Positions 36,601-48,837 of a stretch of 64,000 nt of DNA are shown piece after piece. The translations under genes were made by a program, and so were the position numbers. Each line of letters starts with the position of its first letter. The stretch's first letter is position 1. The DNA lies in assembly GCA_037954665.1 (NCBI GenBank), contig JBBMOL010000022.1, positions 7,316,001-7,380,000 of the forward strand, written 5' to 3'. Origin of the DNA: Laguncularia racemosa. Taxonomy: Eukaryota; Streptophyta; Magnoliopsida; Myrtales; Combretaceae. The notes beneath the pieces were generated by a model. The model saw only the letters and a list, made by a program, of their open reading frames with translations. It searched no databases and had not been told where the DNA came from.

Positions 36601-38439
36601 AAAAAGTAAAATAAAATAAAGTAAATTAAAAAAAATGTAGAAAAATAAATAATATAAAAAATATGAAAAAGAAAAAAGAAAAAAAAACTCAAAAAAAAAA
36701 TAAAGAATCTTCTTTAAGCTAGATCGAATTATAAGAATAATTTCATGGAGCATTCTATTAATACCTAAAATCAAAATTAGCCTCATTTCTTCAAACCCAT
36801 GCTGGAAGTTTCCCTAATCCCATTAATAACAAGTGGGACCAAATAATTTGATAGGGGTTGTTGTAGAACTATACCACATAGTTCCAGCAACAACAAAAGC
36901 TGTAAAAAAGACAGCGATTATACTACCAGAGTGCACGGTTTCAATATTCCCCATACATAATCCTTCGTATAGCCATTGAGGCGGACAGACACTAGGATGA
37001 AATTTCTATATGACACAAAAGGAAAAGGCTAAAACAATGAAAAGTTACAACTTCTAAGAAGAGAGAGAGAGGGAGAGAAGTCATACTTGGTATATGAAGA
37101 ACGAAGATTCATGCAAAGATGTATAGAAATTTAGACTTGACCTACGATCCCTTCTGTTATAATTTGTCCTAGTTTTGAATGGGAGATAAAAAGCGATAGA
37201 TGAAGAAATTTTATAGTTCCTATTATGTGCACAAGATTATTATTATTTATTTTACATTTTGTTATACTTTTCAACAAAATTCTTATGTGTAGCTAAATTT
37301 TAATTTACTAAACATGATTACATACTAGAAAAATCTAATTTATTGATACATACTTTTTATTACCTAATTTTCGTTTATTATATAGTTATCTATCTTAGAA
37401 TTCTAAATTTTCAAATTTGAAATTCTATAGTAATTATTATAGAAACCTTATGTTATAGCTTGCACGTGATTATTTTATTTGATGATTCCTTGTAATTATG
37501 ATATGGGTCCTAATTGCATTTGTATGAACCTATTGTTTTATTAATCATACAAATATTTAGTATTAATATTATTTTTTAAGTAGGCCATTATCAATGTTTT
37601 AGTTAATAATATTATTATTACTATCATACAAGGAAAATTATCTATTTTTTAGGACCTTAAAATATAGTCTTCTTTGTGTACCTTGAAGTAACTACAAACA
37701 TGATATATAGTAACAATTAATCTAGGTATATATATCGTTCAAGCTGTAATATGTATATATGTAGGATAACAAATACCATATACATATGTAAGTGCGTAAA
37801 TTTTTGCCATTGCTTGTTACATTGAACATAAAACATAATTATAAATCGTTTAAAGAACACTTTTTATATAACCGATACCGTATTTATATAACTTATTTTA
37901 TGATTTTATGCATAAACAATTAGAGTACATATACTCACATATATATTACATAGTTTTGAAACATCGTACAAATACATATTAAATCATTATACATATAACA
38001 AGCGCATATACATACATACACACACATATATATATATATAAATCTTTACACATTTTCTTGTAAAATTATACTTACAAGTAAAATGTAATGCTGAATACGC
38101 AAATATAAATTACAATTAAACCCTTTATATGCGTACACAAATATGATAATAATCAAACTAAGCATACATTTTATGCAAGAAATAACATACGTTTATATCT
38201 TCAATATATCATTTGTTTGTAAACAACTTTTATATAATTGTATAGGCTTTTGAAAAGTTGTAATAGGTTACGCCTAAAATTATATCAAAAGATAAACTTT
38301 TAATTTATACATGAAATACTATTCATATACACATACATAATGAGCAAAGTAATTATGAGGACTTTTCAAAAGTGATTAATTGTTTGAGTGTAAGATTGAT
38401 GCATGCTCTTCCAATCGTATTGAATTATAAATTTATAAA
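33651..38439. other. AT-rich DNA with degenerate long-LTR relics
   Basis: No gene recognised. A (TG)n-like tract is at about 33926-33966. Stretches at 34280-35153 and 35560-36350 resemble parts of the 13158-21331 LTR (CACTCACCT blocks followed by purine-rich A/G tracts), and 35141-35152 could be an LTR end (TGTGAAACCCC on minus). ORFs in the A/T-rich tracts, such as the one at 36499-36786, are low-complexity artefacts. Confidence 0.45.
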
Positions 38440-39850
38440 CCCAAATAAATCTAACAATCAAGTTGTGCAAGTGTACTTATCTAATACAGTATAGATTATA
38501 ATAGGTATTGTCCTCAAGGATCTTAAAAATAAGTACTAGTATTACTATTTTTCTACTATCTAGCCTAGATCTTAATATGAGATTAATAATTTAAATTACT
38601 GATTAATTAATCTAACAACCTTAAGATTAATTATAATTGCTTTAATAGATAAATTTAATCACAAAAACATACCATTCATCTTGATGCACTCTAAATCTTA
38701 GTTTTCTCATAATAAGGTATTAATTAACAAATTGTTTATGCTTTATACTAAAGGAATTCTCAATTAAATTAATTACTCAATCGAGTTAATTAATCCTTAA
38801 CCCTACATGAAATAGTGGAGACCTCTCTTTCACTATAGTCATATAAGATTTCATTAAAGTTTATAATTCCTAAGTAAAGATTTAATTTTTGTATGGAAAA
38901 TCGAAGTTTACCTATCTCTAAGCAAAACATGCAATCTTTCTATTTATGAAGATTTATCCTATTAGATGAGACCTCTCTTTATCTAACAAGAATCATACAT
39001 GAAATTAATCACAAAACAATCAAAATACATGAATAGATACAAAGGCATAAATGTTTTATTAATCAATAAACAATTTAATCACATAGTCTAGAGTTTCACA
39101 AGATGCAAGGTATAGAAATCTACTCTTTCATGGAATTTACGATAATCACAAAGAATATAAAGGAATAACAAATAATCATGATGAATAAAATAAACCCTTA
39201 TAGATATTTTGTGATCTCTAATGATGCTCCAACAATTTCTCTCTTTCGGTTCATAACTCTACTCTCCTAAGGTTTTTAAAGTGACTTCGAATGATAAAAA
39301 ATCCAAACTTCCCTGAATTTCAAAATAAAGTGAGTATTTATAGTCTAAGAAACAAGGTAGCATACCTGGCCTATTGCACGCCCATATTTGGGGTTGTGTA
39401 CTCTAGAATAAAGTGAATTTCTAGCATTTAAGGTTCTGCATAGCCTCCTACGCAGTCGTGCTCAAGGTTGTGCACTCTAAAGTTGCTTCATTTTCTTTTC
39501 TGGTCAGATTTCCTGCTTTAACATAACTCTTTGCATAACTTGTGTAGCAGCTAGGGCACATTTTCAAGACGTATTTTAATCACTTTTTGCCCTTTAGCAC
39601 TAATGTCTACATGGCCATGTTGAAGGTTGTATATATGTGGAAATCACCATTTTCCATACTTTGCCAAATTTTGCCTCATTTTTGCTCGAACCTTTTTTAA
39701 ATTCTTCAATTGTACTCTTTAAACCTTGAATTCAAATATTAAATACCGAAGTGTCCTTTTCTTGATAAATTAATATAAAATTCATACAAAATTATATTCA
39801 ATGAGTATTAGAAATAAGATTTTTTCAACACTTATAAAAAATATACTTAT
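38440..39850 (-). repeat. Old Athila-like LTR relic
   Basis: On the minus strand the layout mirrors the Athila-type LTRs at 42301 and 56697. A region with degenerate inverted words (CACGCCCATATTTGGGG, CGCAGTCGTG, CATGGCCATG; about 39362-39640) is followed by a TATA box (ACTATAAATAC, 39345-39335) and a 3' end with GAGGACAATACC and GTACACTTGC words resembling 48400-48440. No coding sequence and no certain ends. Confidence 0.5.
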
Positions 39851-42300
39851 AAATTATACAAAAAAAATCTTATACATATGCGATATTAATACACTATTCC
39901 AAAGGCAGTTTATATAGAATATGCTATGCTCCTAAGAGTACCCATGACATTGTAGCTCACTGTACACAATACAAAACCTAAGAATATCTCCTTTTTCTTT
40001 TTAAAGAATTTTTTCATACAATGTACAAGATGCACTTACATTAGGTTACTTTAGATTGAATTATGATTCTATAAAGTATAAGAACAATAGTTAATATAAT
40101 AGATTTGAGTCATTTCATAATATTATAAAGCATAGGTCCCACCTATTGTCCATTGGTTAATAACAATAGGAGCAATAATACTAAAGGTAGTTTAAGTATT
40201 TGCTCGTAACTCATAAAAAAAAAATTGAAAGCTTATTAGAGTCATAATAATTGGAATAGCGATCTCATGTGCTCCCATCTTATCACTCTTCAACCCAACA
40301 TCTCACATACTAACCTTTGGCATTTGATGACCAAACTCTAACCATGTAAGCTACTACAATAAAGACACACTATAGGGGTGTAAACTACATTCAACTTAGT
40401 GAAATATTCTTCATATTATAATGGCATCCAAGTATCAAACAATTTAACTGGCAAGCATGTGAATGCATTGACAAGCACATGAAATGCAACAACATATATA
40501 ATCATTTGAAAGTTGTACATAACACAATTTTACGACCTCCATTACTTGTATTGGGAAATAACAACCAACATGTCAACTCTAGGTTCCAATCACTCCAAGC
40601 TTTATTTCTCCTTTTGGATCTAAAAAATCTATAGTTAGGAATTATATATATTTAAAATAATATAATAAGATTGTATATACCCAAAGGGGTATGGACATTG
40701 ATAGGTCACTTAATCTCACCCACCCCTATGTAGTGAATCTCTAAACTCAGTCTTAATCAGAAGGTAGCATTTCCTAGTATTTGGTAATTCCTAAAGGTTA
40801 AAGCAAGGTTACGTATAAGAAATCACCTCCATATGGCATTTCTGTATCACCGTGTGATGCTGATGGCCTTTTACATGCAAGTCATGATATACATGATCTA
40901 ATTTATTTGCAATTTGAATATTATTAAGTCCACTTATTAAGATGGCCATTACATTATCATAAACACTCAACAACCTTATCATTGTAATGTGCAACATCAT
41001 ATCTCGAATGGTTTGGACATATTATCATAACTTATCACATATCACAACATAAATCAATTACATGCAATTATTGAAGCCCAAACATCCAATTTAGCATATA
41101 AATCAATCAAGTGCTACTAAATTACAATCATAAAAAAGTATAATAATCATAAGAACATTCTCTAATCATGTCTACTATAGATTGTAATAATCTTTGAGTA
41201 AATCATGGTCATGGTTAATATCACCTAATAAGAAAATTAATATTCTCTAAGCATAAGTATACTAAATGTAATACCCCAGAAATTAAAAAAAAATAATGTT
41301 AGAGAAAATAATAAAGAGTTAATGATAGGAACCTTATGGTTATTGTGTAGCAAAGGTATTTAAACCCATTTCACATCTTACTTTGTACTCTTTTCCTTTT
41401 TCCATCATCATTGCATACAAGAACTACATCTCTCTCTCTCTCTGTTTCCTAGCAATAATCCACTTAATAGAATGCAAAATCCACAATGTAATTTTTAGAT
41501 TCAACTAACTTATCACATGCTTTCTTATTCTAAAGAGTACTGAATCTCATGTGGGATATCATTACGAATGGGGAGAAATTGGTGTGGAAGCGGCATAGCA
41601 CTCTAAAGGAATTTAGGTGTAATTTACAATTGTTTAGAAGAATTAAACAAGTAAGTCGTAAAATATTTGTACGAAATTTCTATGCTAGGTCTTTTGATTG
41701 TTGAAGAATAAGTTTATAGAAGAAAATTAAGGTTTTTTGCATGTTGTTTTAGGAAATAGAGGTGATCACAAGCAGGATCACAGTTGTGATCTTACTCCTA
41801 TTCTTCTAGAAAATAAAACACACTCTAAAACATGGATTTACTTGAGAGGTTTATAACCATTATCACGCCTATATTCTTGCCTGTGAACCTAGTTCATGCC
41901 CATAACCTTGTTCACACCCATGAACTTGTCCACGAACCTGCCCATGAACCTCACTAATTTCTCAAAATAGTGTTTTCTTATATCTTTTGCCTTCCAATAT
42001 TTTTCTAACACTTTTCTAATCTATGCCAGGACAATTATGTGATAGATTATCACTAGTTAGGATTCTAAATTCAATTGTTCATACAATTATGACTAGTTGT
42101 TGCATTAGCTAGAGTTAATTACAATACAAATAGTGTTATTCCAAGTACGCATTTATCATGTTTCCTGCTTGTGGCTATTAGTTTCGTAAACTAAAAGAAT
42201 CTAATTGATATTGCACCTAAATGTGAATATTGCTTGTCTATGACTTAACCTAAGGGTTAGAGGGGGCAGATCTTTAGGATACACTTTGATGATGAGTATA
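39851..42300. other. AT-rich DNA, further LTR-like relics
   Basis: No gene seen. 40250-41050 shares degraded blocks (CTTAGTGAAAT.., AACCAACATG..CTCTAGG) with the 13158-21331 LTR. A TGTAATACCCC motif at 41272 could be an LTR start. Repeated CCCATGAAC/CACGAACC words occur at 41880-41960. Confidence 0.4.
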
Positions 42301-43192
42301 TGATAATCGACATAAAACTCTAAATTCTAGGAAGATTTTAAGCTTTTTTTAAGTTGATAATTAATAAAAAATCATCCGAAATTGATGCGTAAATCAAGGA
42401 ATATGTTGCTTTTAGGTGTAATGAAGATCATTGAAAGAATTTGAGAAGAAAACAATAAAGAGAAAGGAAGAAGAGCATCTCCCTTGCCTGCCACGCCCCC
42501 ATATCAGGGGTGTATGAATCAGACCGCCACCACACCCCCATATCAGAGGGCGTATGGAAGAGAAATCAGGAACAAAAGCTACCACGCCCCTCACCACGGG
42601 GCGTGGTAGAGGGCGTATGGGACTAGAAGGGAAAGATAAAGCCACCACGCCCCTGATATGGGGGCGTACCAGCTTCAAAAGATGACCCGAGACCACCACG
42701 CCCTTTGCCACAGGGCGTGGTGAGGGGCATATGGAGTCACGACCTGTTTTTTTTTTTTTTTTTACTTTTTATTTTCTCTTTCCTCTAACCCTAGCACACA
42801 TATATATATATGTATACATATGTGAAAAGGGAGAAACGACAAAGCTGGGGTGTAGACTTCATTTTCTCTTCATTTTCATATCTTTTTCCTTAGTTTTCTA
42901 CTCAACAATTCAAGCAAGGCATTCAAGATTCACTCTATCCGAGTTGTAATCATGAACTCTAGTTTCTCGTCATGTATCTATGCTATCATTGTTAGATTTA
43001 TGGAAGAGTAAACCGTAGACCAAGATCTCATTTAAACTATTTTGTCATATGACGAAGATATGATTTAATTGAAGTTCTATTGATGTTCTTTTGGTTCCAT
43101 TACATGTGCTTCATATTTATCTTAGATTCATATATCTGGAATATGAGTTTATGCTTAATATCATTTGAGTTGATTGAGAAATCGCTTTTCTA
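42301..43192 (+). repeat. Left LTR of the Athila-like element, truncated (892 of 1450 bp)
   Basis: It starts TGATAATCGACATAAA, the same as 47055. It contains a GC-rich inverted-word array (CCACGCCCC / GGGGCGTGG, about 42484-42732) and a TATA-rich segment at 42801-42820. It ends abruptly at ATCGCTTTT. The joined DNA begins CTACTCAACA, a word also found inside the LTR at 42898, which may have guided the deletion. Confidence 0.9.
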
Positions 43193-43195
43193 CTC

Positions 43196-43372
43196 AACAC
43201 CTTGCCACGGGGCGTGGTGGAGGGCGTATCAAGAAAAAAAATTTCCATGTAAGTTGCCACACCCTTGCCACGGGAGCGTGGTGAACTTAGAATTGTCCAC
43301 AGAGCCTACCACGCCCCTTGCCACGGGGCATGGTGAAAGGCATGGCAACACAAAAGCCGGTACTATTTAAGC
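43196..43372 (+). promoter_or_regulatory. Internal inverted-word array followed by a TATA-like box
   Basis: Three copies of CCACGCCCC / CCACGGGGCGTGG-type words lie at 43199-43350, followed by a TATTTAA box (43364-43370) and then a C/T-rich stretch. This copies the LTR arrangement, array then TATA, about 780 bp upstream of the ORF1 start. It may be a promoter for ORF1; this is inference. Confidence 0.4.
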
Positions 43373-44154
43373 CACGCAGCTCCTATTCCCTTCATTTCTT
43401 TCCAAAAAGCTCTCTCTCCACTGTCACTCTCTTTCTCATTTTCGCACACACTCACAACCCTCTACACAATATGCAGCACTCTAACCCATGCCATGGATTA
43501 AATCGATAAGTCTTTCCGCTTCTCCTCTTTTCATTCTTCATTCGAATATTGATTTCTTGCTGTTTCTATTTTTGCCATCGTTCGTACCAGATGCTAGGGT
43601 TAGTTGAAATTAGGTCAAGATGAATTTTATTTGTGCATTGCTACTTTTATTGATTTCTATTCATGATTTATACTTCATTAGTTAATTGTTCATTGAATTT
43701 CATCCCCAAGATTTGTCATGAGTGTTCATCACAGCAATCCCAAGTTCTGACGAAGGAGTTGTTTTTTTGCATTGATTCTTTTGATGATCTTGAATGAATT
43801 GATTCACCTAAGCATTACTTACTCTGTCAATATTCGATTAACCTAGGGGTTTAACCATGAATTTGTAATCCATTACAACTACTGGCTATAGTTAATCTTC
43901 TTTAAGGGTATATTACATATGGCATAGTAATTGAACCAAGAGCTTTAATGAACATTCTATGAATGTTAAATCTAATTCCCGATTGCACTTTCATGTTCAA
44001 GTTCAACTTCAATCATGCTTTTAAGGTCATTACATCATGGCAGTTATATTGGGATAATATCATCTTGAGTAGGATTCTCATCTAGTAGCAATATCCTTTC
44101 ACTAATTTTTACGTCCTATCCTAAACATTCACGCTTTCCAATGTTTGATTGTAG

Positions 44155-45375
44155 ATGGCAATAAAGAAACAACATCAGAAGCAGAAGAAAAGGGCTAGAA
44201 CTGAAGGTCCAGGTAGTAGCAGTGGTGGGAGAATTCCCCTAGGACTTAGTGAGAATGAAGTGAAAAGGTACAAGGCTTTAGAAGCCATGAAGAAAATTAC
44301 ACCAAATGTCTGCTTGAATTGGGGAGTAATCCAGGATTATGGATTAACTCAACAATTCGAAAGACTATTAGCTGATCCTGCCTGGGCCAATCTTCTCTCC
44401 ATCGATGAGAAGATATATAGGGGAGTTACTTTGGAATATTTGGCTACCTTCCAGATCAGCAAGACAGATCGCCTCTTTGGTCTGGATAACGATGTTTCCT
44501 TCTCAGCATTCGGGAAACATCATTCGATGAGTATGACAAAATTCTGTGAGTACACTGGTTTGTACTCTCCAGAATACATTCAAACTGACGAGTTCAAGTC
44601 CCTCCCGACTAGATAGCCAGTGCGCATACTGTCAAACGCTCAGTTCTGGTCATCAATCGCTAGGAAATGTCCCTATGATCCTTCACTGTCAAGGGGATCA
44701 CATCTCAAGTAGATAAGCCATAGGATTTTACATTCTTTGCTGGTCCACTCACTGAATGGTAAGATAAACAGTGTTAAAGTGGTTAGCCAATTGGATTTAT
44801 ATCCAATGTGGAGCATGATAAGGGGCGAGAGGGTGAATGTAGCAATGGATTTAGCCTTTGCAATATGCCAGTAAGCTCAACTATCCAAAAAAGGCTACTT
44901 ATGTAGTGCATATATTATTCGAATTTTGAAAAATATGAATGAATTCTCTCAAGATGCTCCTAGAGATGAAATAGGAGAATCCTATCCCATGACCAATGTG
45001 GCCCTCCAACAATGGGATATTCCAAAGGTAGAAGAAAGAGGTGACTCTTCTGGAAATGATGCGAAAGATGAAACCACCAAACGATTGGAAGAGCTCACCA
45101 AGGAAGTCAAGAAGCTAAAACGGAAGAACAAAAGTCTCAAACGCTACATTGGTTATATAGCCAAAGGGTTTGCAAAGAAACTAAAGGTGAAGCTTCTGGA
45201 TTGCATCACTTCTTCTTCCTCCTCATCTAGCGATGATGGAGAGGTCCTAAGGGAGGCATTCCAGGAGGAAGATGATGATGATGACATAGAAAGAGAGATT
45301 GACGCTTATACTTCAGAAGGGGCTATGAGGTCAGAAGCGGAAGAAGAAGTTGGTGACGACGAAGAGGATGACTGA
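44155..45375 (+). pseudogene. Athila ORF1-type protein (env-position gene), three in-frame stops
   Basis: A single frame runs 407 codons from an ATG placed directly after a possible splice acceptor (TTGATTGTAG at 44154). It has a basic N-terminus (KKQHQKQKKRARTEG), then a globular part (LLSIDEKIYRGVTLEYLATF ... SFSAFGKHHSMSMTKFCEYTGLYSPEYI) resembling the Athila ORF1 family. A predicted coiled coil rich in Lys/Glu (RLEELTKEVKKLKRKNKSLK) and an acidic Ser/Asp/Glu tail follow. Stops are at 44614 (TAG), 44710 (TAG) and 44872 (TAA). In Athila elements such a gene sits downstream of pol in the env position; its function is unknown. Confidence 0.75.
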
Positions 45376-47054
45376 TCCTTTCCCTTCTAGCTCTGCTGTT
45401 TTTGAACTTTGTTATCTTTGGATCATTTTATGATGACAGGAGAGCAAAATTAGCCTTGTATTAACTTAATTTAAGGACTCATGCGTTACTTTTCTTTATC
45501 TTTCTTTCTTTTTAATTTCTATTGTAGGCTAACTTCTTTCAAGTTTTCTTCTTTATATAGTTTTCTAGATTTTGATATTGCAGCAACTGTCAGATTCATA
45601 CAATTCTTGAATACTGGAGCTACTACGCAACATATGGTTTTGATCGAGCACTTAATGAATAGCAACATCGAATTCAGGGGAGCACTAGTTCTTTTTATTA
45701 CCTGTTATGTCTTAATTTTTCTCTATTTAATGCTCTTTCCTTGTCTGATTTTATTGTAAGTATAGACATTGAGGACAATGTCTAACTTAAGTGTAGGGGA
45801 GGGGTATTAAATATTATGAACAAAAGGGAAAGAGGAGAACTAGGTGTGTATGTGTGATTATCAATATAGAAAGCGGAAAATTTTCAAGATTCTTCCAATT
45901 TTCTGTCAAAATTCCTCCTACATTTTCTATGTTGCTAGAATTTTAGCTACATTTGAGGAGTGTTTTAGCATTCAATGATTGAATCCCTCAAAAAGAATGT
46001 CGTGCAATTCACTCATGTTTTTGCATTGAATTTTGTCATACTTGATTAAACTTATAGAATAAAAATCTTTGTGAAGCAAGTTTACTTGTCATTTAAAGGC
46101 AGAATTCAAAGTTAGGAATTGAACTAAGGTCCTTAGCAAAATGTTAATTGGCTTGATTTCAAAGTTACTAGGAAATATATTGTTTCATCAAAAGTCTTGA
46201 GAGCTAATCAATCCATTATAAAAGGGTAAATGAAGTAATTCTCTTGGTGATCTTTCTTAAGAGACCTTCTAAGAAAAGTTTAAGTTGAAATAAGATATCT
46301 TAGTTAGTGTAGGCTGGTTTTGGTCCCTTAGAAGAGCGAAGTTTGACCTTGCTACTAGCTAAACAAATCAATTAGAGTAATGGAGGTTTGATGGGGTCCC
46401 TTTAAAACTTGGTCACCTAAGGTCATCTAGCCTGGGATCGGCCGATTGAGAAAATTACTCTAAAAAAAAATAAAAGGTAAGTTCTTGAAACTCGAGTGAT
46501 TAAGTCCATAGGGACGCCTTCAATTGAAGGGATAACGCCTATTAACTTAGGCGACGAGGCCGGGATTATCGGCTGAAAGCTTGCTACATGGGTTTTGGGA
46601 TCATAAATAAATAAATGAAACTTTTAGGAAGGTCTATCAAAGGAAGAGGAATCCAGGGGAATCTCGGATGCAAAATACTTTCATGATGGAGTAGTTCACT
46701 TAGAGAGATGGATGAGGAGGCTATACACTCTGAAATAGCTAATTGAAATGAGCCAAATCTCCTTTTGTTTCGATTTGACCTTGAGTTTGATTTTTGATTT
46801 GAAAGCTGTTATTAAAAGATAAAGGTAGAAACTTACTTTACTTTGATTAATTTTAAAACTTTGATTAAAGTATCTCTAGTTCAATATTGTAGGACAAGGT
46901 AAGAAGTACATTCATTCAATTGAGGAGTTCTATTGGATGTTAAACATGATCATTGATGAATGCTGATATTCTAGCCTGCTGTGTTTGGAAATATGAAGTC
47001 CCCAATTTGAATGTATTGCTTGGGGACAAGCAAAGATTCAAGTGTGGGGGAATT
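45376..47054 (+). other. 3' non-coding region and polypurine tracts of the Athila-like element
   Basis: It contains GAGGACAATGTCTAACTTAAGTGTAGGGGAGGGG (45769-45802 region), an internal polypurine-like tract seen in Athila elements, and the terminal GTGTGGGGGAATT (47042-47054) that primes plus-strand synthesis beside the right LTR. The ORF at 45481-45759 is not convincing. Confidence 0.7.
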
Positions 47055-48504
47055 TGATAATCGACATAAAACTCCAAATTCTATGAAGATTTTAAGCTTT
47101 TTTTAAGTTGATAATTAATAAAAAAATCATCCCAAATTGATGCTTAAATCAAGAAATATGTTGCTTTCAGGTGTAATGAAGATCATTGAAAGAATTTGAG
47201 AAGAAAACAATAAAGAGAAAGGAAGAAGAGCATCTCCCCTACCTGCCATGCCCCCATATCAGGGGCGTATGAATCAGACCGCCACCACACCCCCATATCA
47301 GAGGGCGTATGGAAGAGAAATCAGGAACAAAAGCTACCACGCCCCTCGCCACGAGGTGTGGCAGAGGGCGTATGGGACCAGAAGGGAAAGATAAAGCCAC
47401 CACGCCCCTGATATGGGGGGGGGGGGGGGGTGCCAGCTTCAAAAGATGACCCAAGACCACCACACCCTTTGCCACGGGGCGTAGTGAGGGGCATATGGAA
47501 TTACGACCTGTTTTTTTTTTTTCTTTTTATTTTCTCTTTCCTCCAACCCTATCACACACATATATATATGTATACATATGAGAAAAGGGAGAAACGACAA
47601 AGCTAGGGTGTAGACTTCATTTTCTCTTCATTTTCATATCTTTTTCCTTAGTTTTCTACTCAACAATTCAAGCAAGGCATTCAAGATTCACTCTATCCGG
47701 GTTGTAATCATGAACTCTAGTTTCTCTTCATGTATCTGTGCTATCATTGTTAGATTTATGGAAGAGTAAACCGTAGACCAAGATCTCATTTAAACTATTT
47801 TGTCATATGATGAAGATATGATTTAATTGAAGTTCTATTCATGTTCTTTTGGTTCCATTACATGTGCTTCATATTTATCTTAGATTCATATATTCGGAAT
47901 ATGAGTTTATGCTTAATATCATTTGAGTTGATTGAGAAATCGCTTTTATGATCAGACCTATGTTTTGGATGAGATTTGCTCGTGTTTCTAGAGATAGAAT
48001 ATCGAAAATCTTCTGTTGAACATATTCAATTAGGGTTCATAGGCTTCATGCGGTTCTAGATTGTTATTGATTGAGGAGAGATCCTAATTGATAAATCTAG
48101 GATTAGATAAGTTAATATACTTGAGAAAGTAATTATCTTGCCTCTTGGAACTTAACAACTTAAGAACTCAGAAACATTAATCCTTAGCTTCTAATAATTC
48201 ATGTGACAAGATAGGTATATAATGAGATCTAGGTTGTTTTGTTATCGAATTGAATCTTATGTTATTGTAGTTTTAGTTAAAATTTTAGATTGTTGACTAC
48301 TTTTATTTTTAATACACCCCATCTTAATTTGACGATTAGATAATAAGGAAATAGCTAGTACTAGTAATTAGTAATCTTCTCTCTGTGGGACGACCCTGTA
48401 CTTAACACTATATTACATCCACGGTAGGTACACTTGCCTATTGCAACGTAGTTAGAATTAGGAACAGGCATTATAAATATTAAAACTACGGTTGGCAACA
48501 ATCA
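47055..48504 (+). repeat. Right LTR of the Athila-like element (1450 bp)
   Basis: TG...CA ends, with target duplication GTATA directly after. The U3 array lies at about 47240-47495, where one word has been replaced by a run of 16 G (47415-47430), followed by a TATATATATGTATAC segment. It ends with CTCTGTGGGACGACCC and TACACTTGC words typical of Athila-type U5. Confidence 0.93.
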
Positions 48505-48837
48505 GTATACTATCTTATCCTTAGTGGAGTTCTATAATGACATATTTTGAGGTAGATTTTAGGGGTATGGGGCCCATTGTTCCCAACCTATGATCTTTAT
48601 ATTATATACAGGGTAGTGAGATCATGAGTACCCTTGTGATAATTGTCAGCTAATTAAAAGATAATGAATGAATTGGTTGTGTTATTATTGTTGCATTTTT
48701 ATATGGGTGTAAGTTGTAACTTAGATGACATGCACATGTGCTTGTGCTACTCGGCTTATGCTCATATCTTATCTTTTTTAGTTGTAGGACCTTAAGAGTG
48801 AGTTCAATGTTAATGCATTGAGACAAAAAATATAAAA

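Larger units (their letters stand above)
42301..48504 (+). mobile_element. Athila-like gypsy element lacking PBS and gag-pol, with ORF1
   Basis: The element is flanked by GTATA on both sides (42296-42300 and 48505-48509). The right LTR is complete (47055-48504, 1450 bp, TG...CA) and preceded by a polypurine tract (GTGTGGGGGAATT). The left LTR matches it only from 42301 to 43192, then the sequence jumps to DNA upstream of an Athila ORF1-type gene. The LTR 3' third, PBS, gag and pol are therefore absent. As it lacks a PBS it cannot be copied in its present form; the deletion probably followed insertion. Confidence 0.9.

Noticed and set aside
36499..36786. Phe/Leu-rich minus ORF resembling a membrane protein
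   Set aside because: A/T-rich low-complexity DNA read in one frame; no start context or homology.
42412..42711. Minus ORF with repeated RGVVA segments (also at 47239-47475)
   Set aside because: Encoded by the CCACGCCCC word array in both LTRs; a repeat artefact.
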